Shown in pieces: positions 28,084 to 39,085 of a DNA stretch of 64,000 bases. This DNA comes from Theristus sp. LFF4_11. Lineage: Eukaryota; Nematoda; Chromadorea; Monhysterida; Xyalidae. A program made the translations under genes and the position numbers. A model generated the notes under the pieces. The model was not told the origin of the DNA. It ran no database searches and saw nothing but the letters and a program-made list of their open reading frames with translations. Location of the stretch: assembly GCA_030248135.1 (NCBI GenBank), contig JASANC010005309.1:1-64000 (forward strand). Direction: 5' to 3'. Each line of letters opens with the position of its first letter. Positions within the stretch are counted from its first letter, which is position 1.

Positions 28084-29541
28084 TTTTTTTTTCTTATGCG
28101 ATACAATACAACTTTTTAATCAGGTACTGATTACTCACAGTTCTCGATATACCGGTAATTTCACGTGTTTTTTTTGTTAATAAGCGAATTGTGATACAAA
28201 ACGACACAACCTTTTGGATTCTTTTCGGACAACCGTCAGACTTGTATGCAACTGCGAGGTGTACCGTGTGGCGGTGCACGTTTCGCACACCTGAGGCTCC
28301 TATGGAAGTTCCGCGTTCTTGACAAAAAGGTCACTCAACAAAAGATTAATAAACTCAAGAACGTTGAGATATACAACCAGTGGTCGGTTGACGGAATGTA
28401 CACAACTACGTACATGTACTATGCTGTACTATTGTGGATTTATTCAAACGTGTCCGGACTAAAATGACGTCATTTGCTTTAAAAACGCCCGTTTGTGAAA
28501 GTACAGGTACTGAAATGTTAGTTTGGTGTGACTGATTCGACATTCACCATTCGTTTACGAGAAGAAATCAACTAAACGGAAAGTCTGGTTTGCTGTGAAT
28601 GGCAAGCGCATGTTTGGCAGCACATGACGTCATTTCAGTGGGACACGTTTGAAAAAATAGGTCATACTGTATAATAGCTCAAGAATGTGTTGAGCAACTT
28701 AGCGTAACTCAACTTTGCAAGCAACTGTGTCCACAACTTGCTTTTGCCACCAGTGCATCTCAGTCCACCAGCTCCATTCTAAACTGGTGTGCTTCAACGT
28801 GTGTTTCCATGAAACCCATACAGAAACACGTCGACACGTCGATTCGTCTGTCGTCGCCGCATCCCAGTGAAACTCCAGCTTTTCTTCAGCATGCGGATTT
28901 CGGCAATTGTTTTTTTTTGTGACCACCGGATCATTGAGCAGACGAGCGTGGTGAAGACCGCGAGGGCACTTGGGGCTCATATTGACTTCTCACTGATTTT
29001 TATAACTTCACCAATCATCACAGCAGAAAATGCAAGATGCATAACAACACAAACGTATTTTCACCGATGCACCACACGAAAGCAAACTGCGAGATTCGTC
29101 TGTTCTCCGACTACTGTGAACGTCTGTCATGAACGTGGCGATAAAGGACGGATCGGGTGTTGGAGGTCAGTCAAGGTACGGGAACGTGTGGAGCTGCTGG
29201 AAACGGAACCTGAGGGAGCACCTGGAAATTGGTGTACAGAACGAAACCAAACATCGAGAGCATCTTCAATAAAATGGACAATGTAAGAATACAGATGCTT
29301 TCCAAAAAGTTCTGAGACAGATTTGCCTATCATCTGTAAACAAAAACATCCCTGTTTCTGCATACTTTTTGCTGATAACAAAACTGTGCTATAAGTAATG
29401 ACATTATTTCATTTCCCGCTAACCGTAACTTCGTATTTATTATTTCCAAGCTGCTAATTTGAAGTTGGAAAAATTGCATCGAGTACAAAATGCATTCGCT
29501 CATTAACAAGAACTGATTTTCAGCGTGAACCAATTTCTGAC
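28084..29541. other. intergenic between ceramidase and SLC10 genes
   Basis: Contains MITE copy 3 (28432-28664). An open frame at 28867-29286 has no recognisable domain; a GTAAGA donor-like site at 29283 and a TTTTCAG acceptor ending at 29523 could delimit a 5'UTR intron, or the acceptor could be a trans-splice site for the next gene. Confidence 0.45.
28432..28664 (+). mobile_element. TA-flanked MITE-like element, copy 3 of 5
   Basis: Same element as 9930-10163, with TA on both flanks (28430-28431 and 28665-28666) and TGACGTCA in both arms. Confidence 0.85.
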
Positions 29542-32500
29542 ATGGAATCATGGCTACTTCTAGTTGCGACGTTCGCTTTTTTCACTGAATCTGCTACGGT
29601 TGCTGACGAAAATACTTACTGGTCTGTTGTTTTTCGATTCGTTTGCGCACGGTTTCGTAATCACGAACAGCCTAATCGCAACTCGCGTGCCCAAAAAACT
29701 GATCATCAACTTCTGCAGGCTCCCGCTAAACATCACGTTCGAGCCCCGTGAATTACGCCGTCCATTCGTCGAGGCAAACGGTTTCCCGTGGGGCGACACA
29801 ACGAACGTCACAGTGACAATTGAGCGTATTACTGATGTGGCGCGTCGACAGCGTGACAGCGTTACTGTGGGCGGAGTTTCGGTGACGTTCGACTGCGAAA
29901 ACCACGATATTTGCCGGTCAAATGACGACGTTCATGGAGCGATTGAAAGCTACGTGCCGTCAGTGGGAAACAACGACGGAAACTCAGTCATAGTGCAACG
30001 GAATGTCACACTTTATGGCGAATTTATTGGCAAAACGAGATTGATTATCGTGAAGGTTGTGGTTTTGGGACAACCGAATGTTCGAGTGGCTGTTGAGGTA
30101 AAAACGCATCCACTGTATTTTTTTTATTTCCTCTACTGTGCTGCATTCATATAATCAATTTTTAGCAAGGTTCTGAGAGGTTTCGGCATAGGCACAGGCA
30201 CAGGTCCTCTCAGAAATTGGCACAGGTGCAGAAAGTTGTAATGTAAGGCACAGGCACAGGCAGAGAGTCAGCGCATGCACAAGCACATAGGCACAGAAAC
30301 AGGAACAGACATCAGAAAACACCCGTTGCGGCATACTGTCAATTACCAGGTTGTTGCAAAACTCAACTTTCCACACAACTCACGGTAATTTTAGCTCGCC
30401 AACCCACCAATAATCCACGTGCTTCGGACAACGCGCGGTGCCCGCCTGCAAAAATGGTTCACCATTGCAATCGCACTGTTCGTCACCATCAACACGTTCA
30501 TGATGGGCACACAGCTGAAGTTGGCCGTTATCGGCCAGGTCGTCAAACACCCGGTTGGGCCGATCATTGGCTTCTGTTGTCAGTACGGATTGATGCCGAT
30601 GGTCAGTTGATAAATTAAAGGACCATTTGGTTTCTTGCCATCAAAAGAACCCACCAGTTTGTATCCGATACAATGTTTTAAAGGCGTGTACTTTAGTTCA
30701 TTCAGTATTCACACGGACTTTTTAAAGGCCTTGCCAAAGCCAAGCATGCGCTTGTTGTTGTTAGAGAACTGTCGCCATTACGGACATGTATTAAACAACT
30801 GAAATTTTAGAGAATTGTTTTTAAACAATTGTGGAGAGATTTTGGAGAAGCGAAAATTTCGCACGCACATTTTCAGTTGGCCTTCGCTTACGCGATGCTG
30901 TTTCTACGGCCGTGGCCGAGTTTGCAGTTCGGCTATTTCGCGATGGGCTGCTCGCCCGGCGGAGGGGCGTCCAATTTTTGGACGATCCTATTGGACGGAA
31001 ATCTCGACCTCTCCGTCACGATGACGTTCTTCTCGAATTTCGCGGCACTTTGTTAGTTTTTTACGGTATCGAAATTGTAGGGGGGTCTGGGGAAGGTCTG
31101 GATAATTTGGAGAACTAAATGATTGGCTGGTGCGCTACCGTAATCAGGTTCAAACGCGGACCGTTCAAATTGCACTTTGCTTCTTTTAATTTTTCAATTT
31201 TTCAGTGATTCTGTTGATGAATGTTCGGATTTTTAATGGACAAAACTTGTTTATTATTTAAGCCTAAGCCTAAGCCTAAGCCTAAGCCTAAGCCTAAGCT
31301 TAAACCTAAGCCTAAGCCTAAGCCTAAGCTTAAGCCTAAGCCTAAGCCTGAGCCTAAATCTAAGTCTTAGCCTAAGCCTAAGCCTGAGCCTAAATCTAAG
31401 TCTTAGCCTAAGCCTAAGCCTAAGCCTAAGCCTAAGCCTAAGCCTAAGCCTAAGCCTAAGTCTAAGCCTGAGCCTAAGCCTAAGCCTAAGCCTAAGCCTA
31501 AGCCTAAGCCGAAGCCCAAGCCCATGGATAAGATAAAGTGAAAATTTTTTGTGAAAAATGCTCGAAAATGCACTTTTTACTGTTTTAGAGGCAAATTTGG
31601 GTTTTGGAAGGCCGAAATTAAGAAAGGTTTGGGAAGGTCGTCATTCAATATGTGCCCAAAAGTCTGACCATTCCCACTCAAACTGTTGCAGTCATGATGC
31701 CCGCCTGGTTGTACACGGTCGGGCGGCTCTTCTACGCGGGCAGCGTTCGCCTGCCGTTCGCGAACATCGCCGCCTCGCTGATGTTTCTGCTCGTGCCGGC
31801 CAGCGTCGGCCTGTTCGTCGGACACTACCGGCCGTCATGGGTGCCGAAGTTTCGAAAGGCCGTGAAGATCTTCACCCTGTGCGTGCTGGTCGTCATAATA
31901 TTCATTTCGTCCTACATCAACTACTACGTGTTCCTGCTGCTGAAGTGGTACACGTTGGTGCCCGGCTTCCTACTGCCGTACACGGCGTATGCGCTTGCGT
32001 ACAGCATCGCGCGGTGTGCCCGGCAGACGCATCAGAATTGCAGGACGATCGCGATCGAGACGGGCATACAGAACGCTGGTTAGCCAAACGGAAATCTTGT
32101 GTGCCTGTGCAGCTCGACTACATTTGTTTTTTATGAATTTTATTGTTGTTTGCGTTCATGCGCACGTTCGTGCACTTATCGATTCACAATTGCACCACGC
32201 CTGTAGAAATTTAAAGTCTCTTTTCCGTCTGAAAACAATGCAGATGCAACAGTTTTTTTTGCTTCTGAAAATTGAAGTAAACGTGAATCGATTAGTGACG
32301 AATTGGTGCATCTGCGTCAGTAAGTACACGAACATGTTGCGCGAACGGTTTTCTCAGAACGCTCCGAAGTTCAAGCGGCTCAATAAAGAAACCCGACGTA
32401 GAAAAATCTTGAAAATAAGCCACAAATAAGTTAATAACAAAAACTTCCTCGGCAGCGGTCGCCATTCTACTGTGCCAAATGTCGCTGCCGCCACCCGACA

Positions 32501-32733
32501 GTGACCTGACGTTGGTGATGCCGATCTCAGTGCTGATGTTCACCGGGCTGCCGTTGTGGCTGTGGCTGCTGATTCGTTACGTTCGACACCGATGCTTCGG
32601 CTATGACGATCCGGATCTACAGCGAACGCCCGATAATGACAAGAAAGACGGTGCATGGGCGGATGAAGAGACGGTGGAATTGAATCGATTAGCGGTCGAA
32701 CAGCTAAAGGCAATCGCTGTGGCCAGTGTTTGA
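29542..32733 (+). CDS. SLC10-family (bile acid:Na+ symporter-like) transporter
   Basis: Six exons (29542-29621, 29719-30097, 30395-30601, 30877-31051, 31692-32078, 32456-32733) give 501 codons. Exon 1 encodes a signal peptide ([14 protein letters not shown]). Exon 2 encodes a ~125-residue extracellular beta-rich region with several N-glycosylation sites (NIT, NVT), as in the P3/SLC10A3-A5 branch. Exons 3-6 encode the membrane domain with the two family signatures, [10 protein letters not shown] and ETGIQN, and FMMPAWLY at the exon 4/5 join. The exon 1 donor (GTCTGT) is weaker than the rest, so the first exon is less certain. An acceptor-like TTTTCAG ends at 29523, 18 bases upstream of the ATG, a typical distance for spliced-leader addition. 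The transported substrate cannot be inferred. Confidence 0.9.
30165..30310. repeat. GGCACA-rich simple repeat
   Basis: Imperfect tandem GGCACA/AGGCAC units in intron 2 of the SLC10 gene. Confidence 0.7.
31260..31531. repeat. long telomere-like (GCCTAA)n array in an intron
   Basis: About 45 units of GCCTAA with point variants (GCTTAA, TCTAA, GCCTGA), complementary to nematode telomere TTAGGC, inside intron 4 of the SLC10 gene. It is the longest of three such arrays in the window, all in the same orientation. Confidence 0.95.
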
Positions 32734-33140
32734 GCTTTTTGATGGTTGTTTGGTGGTAGGAGTTTTGATTGAAATGCTTGTCATGAGTTCTTGTTCATCC
32801 ATTCTTCTGTGGCCTTGTTTATTCTTGTTTCTGTTGTTTTGTATTGTTAGTTTTCAAGTTTTGGAAACGTTGCATTGTCGGGCTTTTTCATTCAACTTTG
32901 GCAAGTGTGCGGTGCAAGCTTGAAAAGTGAACAAGAATCTGTTTATTGGAATCGGCCAGTTAGAAGTGACGTCATTCTTTGGTGCTGTGATAACTAAGTG
33001 GCCCAATTTGATTGGTTTTCGATAAACAGAGTTTACAAGATTCCAAGATCAACATAGTACACAATAGTTCTAAGCTACAGTGCATCGGTAAACAATTCAT
33101 TATGCAAACAATCATCGTACCAGCCACAAACACCACATTT
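32734..33140. other. convergent intergenic gap
   Basis: Shared 3' flank of the SLC10 gene (plus) and the VWA gene (minus). No exon seen. Confidence 0.5.
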
Positions 33141-34584
33141 CTACGCATCAGCCATGATCTTCAAAATCGTGTTCACGTGCGATACCAGCAGATCGAAGCT
33201 GGTCTGAAACACCAACGCCGGATCGCCGGTCATGGCGGTCAGCATTTCAATGTCGATTCGTGGGCCGATCGCAACGGCGACCACCGTGTAGCCGTAGCTG
33301 CGGAGACGTTCGGCCGTGCCGATTGGGTCGGTGTTGCGAACATTGTGTCTGTTGGACAATTCGATTGAAGAAAGTTTATTGTCGAGTAACGAAAAGCGCG
33401 TGGCTTCTAGCTGTCAGATAAAGACTTTGACGGCAAAACATTGCTTCATCCGAACAGCAGAAAGTTCGAGCTGCGAAATGAAGACTTTTAGAGCAAAAAA
33501 TGTTTTTGTTGTTTACAGTTCGTTTGTTGTTTGGCTGATACAAAAGGCAGAGATTGAAACACGGTTGAATTACTGTGAATTCGGAAGCGAAATTCAGAGC
33601 TTTCTAATCAAATGCGGTGACAGATCAAAACAGTCCGCGTACATGCCGTCCGTCATCAGCAGCACCAGCTTTTTGGTCGGCGCAGCGCGACTCTCCGCTA
33701 GAATGCCATCAGCAAATTGAAGAGCTCTGAAATGTCAGAAAGTGTCATGCAAATTGCTATTGAAACATGCCATCGGTCATTTGATTCAGATTCGATTCAG
33801 ACAACCAATTGCAAAGGCGTCTCCGGAAGCAATGACCAACATGTTCAAGTTCGTCGCAGGACCGGATCCGTATGGCACTTCGTCGACCAGTTGCAGCAGC
33901 GAATCCTCCGTCTGCTCTTCGCTGAAGTCCCACAGAAATGTCGCCGTTTTGCTGAACTTCACCGCACTGACGAACGTGCGATCGTTGCCAACTGGCGTCG
34001 TCGTGATCATTGTTTTGGCGAACTGTTTCTCCTACGAGTTTCGGATCATGTTATTGTTTTTTTCTGAAGCTAGCATGTTCAATATTTTGCACTTTAACTA
34101 ATTTTTAACTAAAACTCATAAATCCAATATTTTACAACCGAAAACATAAAACGCAGAGCATGCGCTTGATAGACTGGTGTACAACTTCAAATACTGTCAA
34201 ATTTGAAGTCACCAGTTCAAAATTCCACGGTCGAACCGATCCGGAATCGTCGAACACAATCACCAAGTCCAACGTCTCCGTGATGATGTCCGTGTGCGTC
34301 GGCGGATGGCCGTTGTACCAACATTGACAATCTAAAGTGTCCGGATTGTCGGTACTTGGCCAGCACTGACCCGTCGAAAGAACGTTTGGATCACGACTGG
34401 GCTGCTGTTGACATTGCTCTGCGCACCACTTGTTTGAACATTGACCAGTTGCAATGGTGATTTGGTGGGCTGCAACGGAAGAAGCTGTCGAACAATCAAT
34501 CACTTGAACGCAATCAATTACACCAAAAACTACTGGAACGCAAAATGATCTTTACCAACAAGTTTCGTGGTAGTAGTTGTCGTT

Positions 34585-34622
<38 letters not shown>

Positions 34623-37087
34623 GGTGGTAGTAGTAGTTGTTGTTGTCGTGGTGGTAGTAGTAGTGGTAGTAGTAGTTGTGGTGGTTGTCGTTGTAGTAGT
34701 AGTCGTTGTTGTTGTTGTAGTCGCTGGGGGCGGTGTGTTTGCTCCGCTGCCGCCAGTCTCAAAGTACTCGTTCTCATTATAGTACTCATTGTAGACATTG
34801 TCAGCATGTTCCTGATCGTCATGCTGCCTGATATTGTTCTGTTGTTCTTGTTGAGCGTCGTGTTCAGCGGTCTCTTCTTCGTTCTCCGTTGTCTCGTCCC
34901 GCTTTTCGCTTCGCCCGAAACACGCTTGCGCCACAGCATCGTTCTGTTGCTGCGCGCCGCTCAGCGAGCCGATCATTCGCGTGGTGTCGTCGCAGGTGAA
35001 GCATTTCTCGTTGCATTCGCCGTCCGAGCCGTTCACGCGGCAAACATTGAATCGGATCACCAGAGAACTGAATCGATCGTAGAGAGCAGACTGATTGCTT
35101 GATTGTAAAACAACGGAACTGAACGGAACTGGAGCCAATGTCGGAAGGAAACATACAGCAAGTTTGACCTCAATCGACAAATAAAATAAAGCATCCAATA
35201 AAAACGCAATTCACTAAAACGAACCCGTCAATATGCCACTGGTCAATGTCTCGAATAATTTCACCGTCTATAACCTTTGGCTTTTGTCCAGCGTTCGCTC
35301 GATATCGTGGCCGATTGATCACCAGTGTGGTGTCCGAGTCGGTGTAGTTTTTCGTCGTGTTACAGTGCAACATATTCAACCCCTTACTCTTGCAGCACAT
35401 CACGTCCACTCTGGGCAGAATCAAACGCTTTATTTTGTTGCCCAATTTTAGCATAACTGTCCGAACAGTTGGAGACCAACTGTTTTCGATTTTTCCTGAC
35501 ATTTTAAAGAATTGACCGTTATCACTCGGGGTCGAACAACGAAGCAGAATGAAACTGACAAATTCAAAGCTCAAGACAGTAAAAAGAATAAAAAGAACAG
35601 TACGTTAGCGATACCGACCCCGTCCCCAAGCCCACTTACTCTCTTCTCTCCAATTCATCGTCCCACCAACTTCTCCAGCCGGCGACGTACCACGTTTCAT
35701 TTCCAGGCTTTTCTGCTCGTTTTCCCGGTTCTGTGCAGTTCTTTTGCCACAAGCAGTACTAATTATTAAAAAAACAAATTTAGTAGAGAACACATTTTAT
35801 TGAAGAAAAAAACTGAATCCGGCAAAGAAAACCAAAGAAAAAAACTCACACACGTCGAGTACGTCAATTCATGACAACGTGCCAGGAACACGTAGTCTTT
35901 GTGAACATAAAGTTGATCGGTCTTGACACGACGACGATACCAAACTCCGCCCTCCGTGACTACGGTAACCCGACGGCGGCCGTTGCGGCCGCGCCGTGTT
36001 CGTCTTCCGGCTCCGCCTCTGGCACGATGTCGACCAATCATCGGCCGATGGCGACGACGCAACAGCGTTGACTGCACTCGACGACTGGTCGCTGTTGTTG
36101 TGCTGCTGTTCACGCTTGTGATTCTGCGAGCAACACGGTTGTAAATGAAAAGATATTGGTTGGTGAACTTGAGAAACGGTCTTCAGGGGATCAAAGACAA
36201 AGTGCACAAAAACAAATTTATTTTCAACAAAGACACAAAAAGTTCACCTGGGCTACCACTGGTACCTCGGCTAAACAAACAGTTGAACTTTTTTAGAAAC
36301 TTTCTCAGCGGAGGCGTGTTAGTTGCAAAAACAGTGGACGTTTTTCACACTCACTTTGCGCGCGTGGCGTTGCGTGGAAATTTGTACAGCGCGTACAAGT
36401 AGTGCCCATCGGCACACATGTGCAGCTGACGCTCAAACGGATGCTGCGCTGGATGCGCGATGCTGGTGTTCGCTGCGAAGGAGCAAAAACAGTAAACAAA
36501 TCAGTACCAAAAATTGCAGGGGAGAGGGGTGGCACCCCTCCCTAGAACCGATTAGCACCCGGTGCACCCCTATCAAGCGACCGGGGGGAGTCCCACTTAC
36601 CCCTTCCCATCCCCCAGAAAATTTTCGGCACCCCTAACGGGTTGGTATCCCTACCTAAACATGTCCGTCATCTTCGGTACTGAAACAAATATACCCGAAT
36701 TCAAAAGATCGTCAGTCAAGGTAAACACAGGAAACTTTACGACTTGGCAAGTGGCCTCTCGTCTCATTCCAACCGAACGGCGCCGCCGACTTAGACATTG
36801 AGCATTGGCCGCTTGAGATGCTGGACAGCTTTTGCAGCACTTCTTTCGGACCACGTCGTTTCACGCCGGCGCATTTGTTCACTTTGTACGGGATGCCTGG
36901 AGAGAAGTTCACCGTTATTCGTCAGTTTTGAACGACTGGTGTCTAAAAAACAACAATAAATTGTGAAACCACATAAACTAACGTTTTACATCGCGACCTC
37001 GAATCAGCCATTGACAGACTCTAGCTCTGACGTACCCTTGACTGGAAACAAATTAATCAATTAATCAATCAATCCATCCATCCATCC

Positions 37088-37127
<40 letters not shown>

Positions 37128-38401
37128 GTCAGTCAGCCAGTCAATCAATGAATCATCCAATCAGCAATCAATCAAGCAATCAATAAACCAACCTGTCAAT
37201 CAATCAATTGATTAAACGATCAATCAATCAATCAATCAAGCAATCAAATTGATTAAAAAACGCACACAATCATCAGTGATTGAATCGTCTGTCGTGGCTG
37301 CAGTCTGTGATTCGTTTCGATCAGCGTATTCCACGGAGCATGCACGTAACGCATTGCGCTGTAGGCACAAGATGTAAGATTCAGGATCTTGTCCACCATG
37401 TAACAGCATCGCCATTGCACTCTGCACGTTTTTGAGGGAGAAAATTTCGGGTGTTGTGAAATGAAAATCATTTGGAAAAAGTACTTACAGTGTACCACAT
37501 TATTTAATTGCATACTAGTGTGGAAAGGGCCACTAAAAAGAAAAACCGGAATGGAACCCGTGCGGCCACTTATGATTTCGGTGATGATTTTTTTGTTTGC
37601 AAAAAGACAGCAAGCGTTCGGTGGACACGCAAGAAATGTCCCAACTTCAGTCGCGTCCTGTAAGCCAACTGCTGTCTGAATGGTGCTATCCCAGCACAGC
37701 GGTTGGCACATTTTCTACGTGACCCTCACAATCGAATGGGCGTTGTCGAGGACTTGTTGCGCAGTTCAGTTCTCAGTCCAGCCAGATATTCGTCGCAAGT
37801 GCAACTGGTCAAATGATTGTCCAATAGCAGATGGTCTTGAACGAACGAGAAACGCAGCTTCAGCACGCACACTTCTTGCGCCTGGATGGATAGGAAAGTT
37901 CGTTGAAAAGCCCGGGAGCTACAGTAAAACAAATAAATACTACCTAACCTAGTACTACCCGTTCATTATCTAGATACAAGTCCGCTCAGATCAGAAAAAA
38001 CAATACAACAAAACTGCAACATTTTGTAGAGTAATAACCAGTGGTAGCAGTGGGAGATGTTGTCAGCGACCAGTGGTTGCTCAACGAGATGCTGAACATT
38101 TTGTTGGTCACGTTTTTTCAGTGTCACTTACTCGGTCCCGGTAAGTGAACGATCGACAAAGCGTCTTGAAGCGAATATCACTGAAAGTGGCCGTTTCATT
38201 CCACGGATGCACGGCGGTGCCCTTCTCAATCAAGATGTCAGACACGAAATGCCGATCGGGACAGTATCGCTTCGCTTTTTGATCGCCCAGTCTGGTGCTG
38301 AGCTCAATCAGTCCGTCCACCGACAAGCGCGGTGCAAGACAGAACAGTAGAAAAATGATTGGAAGAGTATTGCCAAATGTTATTGCCGTTACTGTAGGCA
38401 T
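33141..38401 (-). CDS. secreted protein with poly-Thr linker and C-terminal VWA domain
   Basis: A frame-consistent 14-exon model (38401-38132, 37881-37730, 37685-37496, 37421-37268, 36896-36741, 36472-36355, 36123-35850, 35730-35640, 35495-35225, 35118-34556, 34469-34195, 34031-33841, 33726-33643, 33348-33141) totals 998 codons. The start is followed by a signal peptide (LPIIFLLFCLAPRLS). Residues ~90-560 are Cys-containing with N-glycosylation sites and no domain I recognise. Residues ~690-743 are almost all Thr, a mucin-like linker. Residues ~815-995 form a VWA domain: VIVFDDSGS (MIDAS D.S.S), a FVSAVKFS strand, KLVLLMTDG and YTVVAVAIG. The exons after 36900 and the VWA exons are well supported by phase. 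Exons 3-4 have alternative sites (donors 37496 or 37489, acceptors 37421 or 37419) that open different frames, so that stretch is provisional. No transmembrane segment follows the signal peptide. It is likely an extracellular adhesion or matrix protein, by domain type only. Confidence 0.75.
34585..34730. repeat. coding (ACN)n repeat, poly-Thr
   Basis: On the plus strand it is GTA/GTG/GTT triplets; on the coding minus strand it gives about 50 consecutive Thr codons with mixed third bases, inside exon 10 of the VWA gene. Confidence 0.9.
36500..36660. repeat. GC-rich repeat fragment in a VWA-gene intron
   Basis: A C/G-rich segment with a small hairpin (GAGAGGGGTGGCACCCCTCCC region) and CACCCCTA motifs stands out from the AT-rich intron between exons 5 and 6. 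I do not recognise its family. Confidence 0.4.
37048..37255. repeat. (ATCA)n simple repeat
   Basis: Long imperfect tetranucleotide array with TCCA and TCAG variants in intron 4 of the VWA gene. Confidence 0.95.
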
Positions 38402-39085
38402 GTCATGGGAGAGGAAAACAAAAAAGTGAAGTGTTTGAGTTTATAATTGACGGTTTCCGACTTGTGAACGGTTCTTTATTTGAACCAAAATAACATGTGT
38501 AATTACTGATATTAAATACCTTTGATTTATAAAAAAATATTTTGTAAACATGTCGTCAGCATATTCATGAAACGTGATTATTGTCCAATAATCATCAGTC
38601 GTCACGCTCAAAAGCATCAACCGTTTTTTCTATTTGCTTTTTTTATCTGTCAGCGTTACTAATTGAGCATTCATGTTATTTTACTCCTGTTTAAAATGAC
38701 CACCATTGCATGAAGTTCTCCTTCGCGACACAATAGCAATAATTCAATAAATAACATTTCGACATTTTCTGGCGGTAAAAAAGCTACTTTGTGTTACGTT
38801 GTCAGACACACACACACACACACTCAAAAACCATCTCATTCAAAATTTTTTCTTGATATTTTTTCAAACTTCTTTCTTTGATATCAACAATACCGCTTAC
38901 CGCCCATCGTGAATTTTTATTCTGGTTTATTTTTTATGTTCGTGTCACTTTTTAACAGTGAATCAGCCAGGCGAATACGTACGATATCACTCACAGCACT
39001 TTCAATGAACACATTCAATAATTGGGATCACAAATGTCGAACGAGAAAGACTGGAAACGTATTTTCTGATAACCCCATGATCGCA
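38402..39085. other. intergenic between VWA and RING genes
   Basis: AT-rich, with a short (CA)n at 38808-38822. No exon seen. Confidence 0.5.

Noticed and set aside
28867..29286. 139-codon plus-strand frame upstream of the SLC10 gene
   Set aside because: No domain; it may be part of a 5'UTR exon but there is no coding evidence.
36305..36535. Cys-rich minus-strand frame with SVSCTCVP, superficially like a cystine-knot cytokine
   Set aside because: Splice phase on both sides supports another frame of the same exon (36472-36355), and the Cys-rich frame runs into a stop after the next junction.
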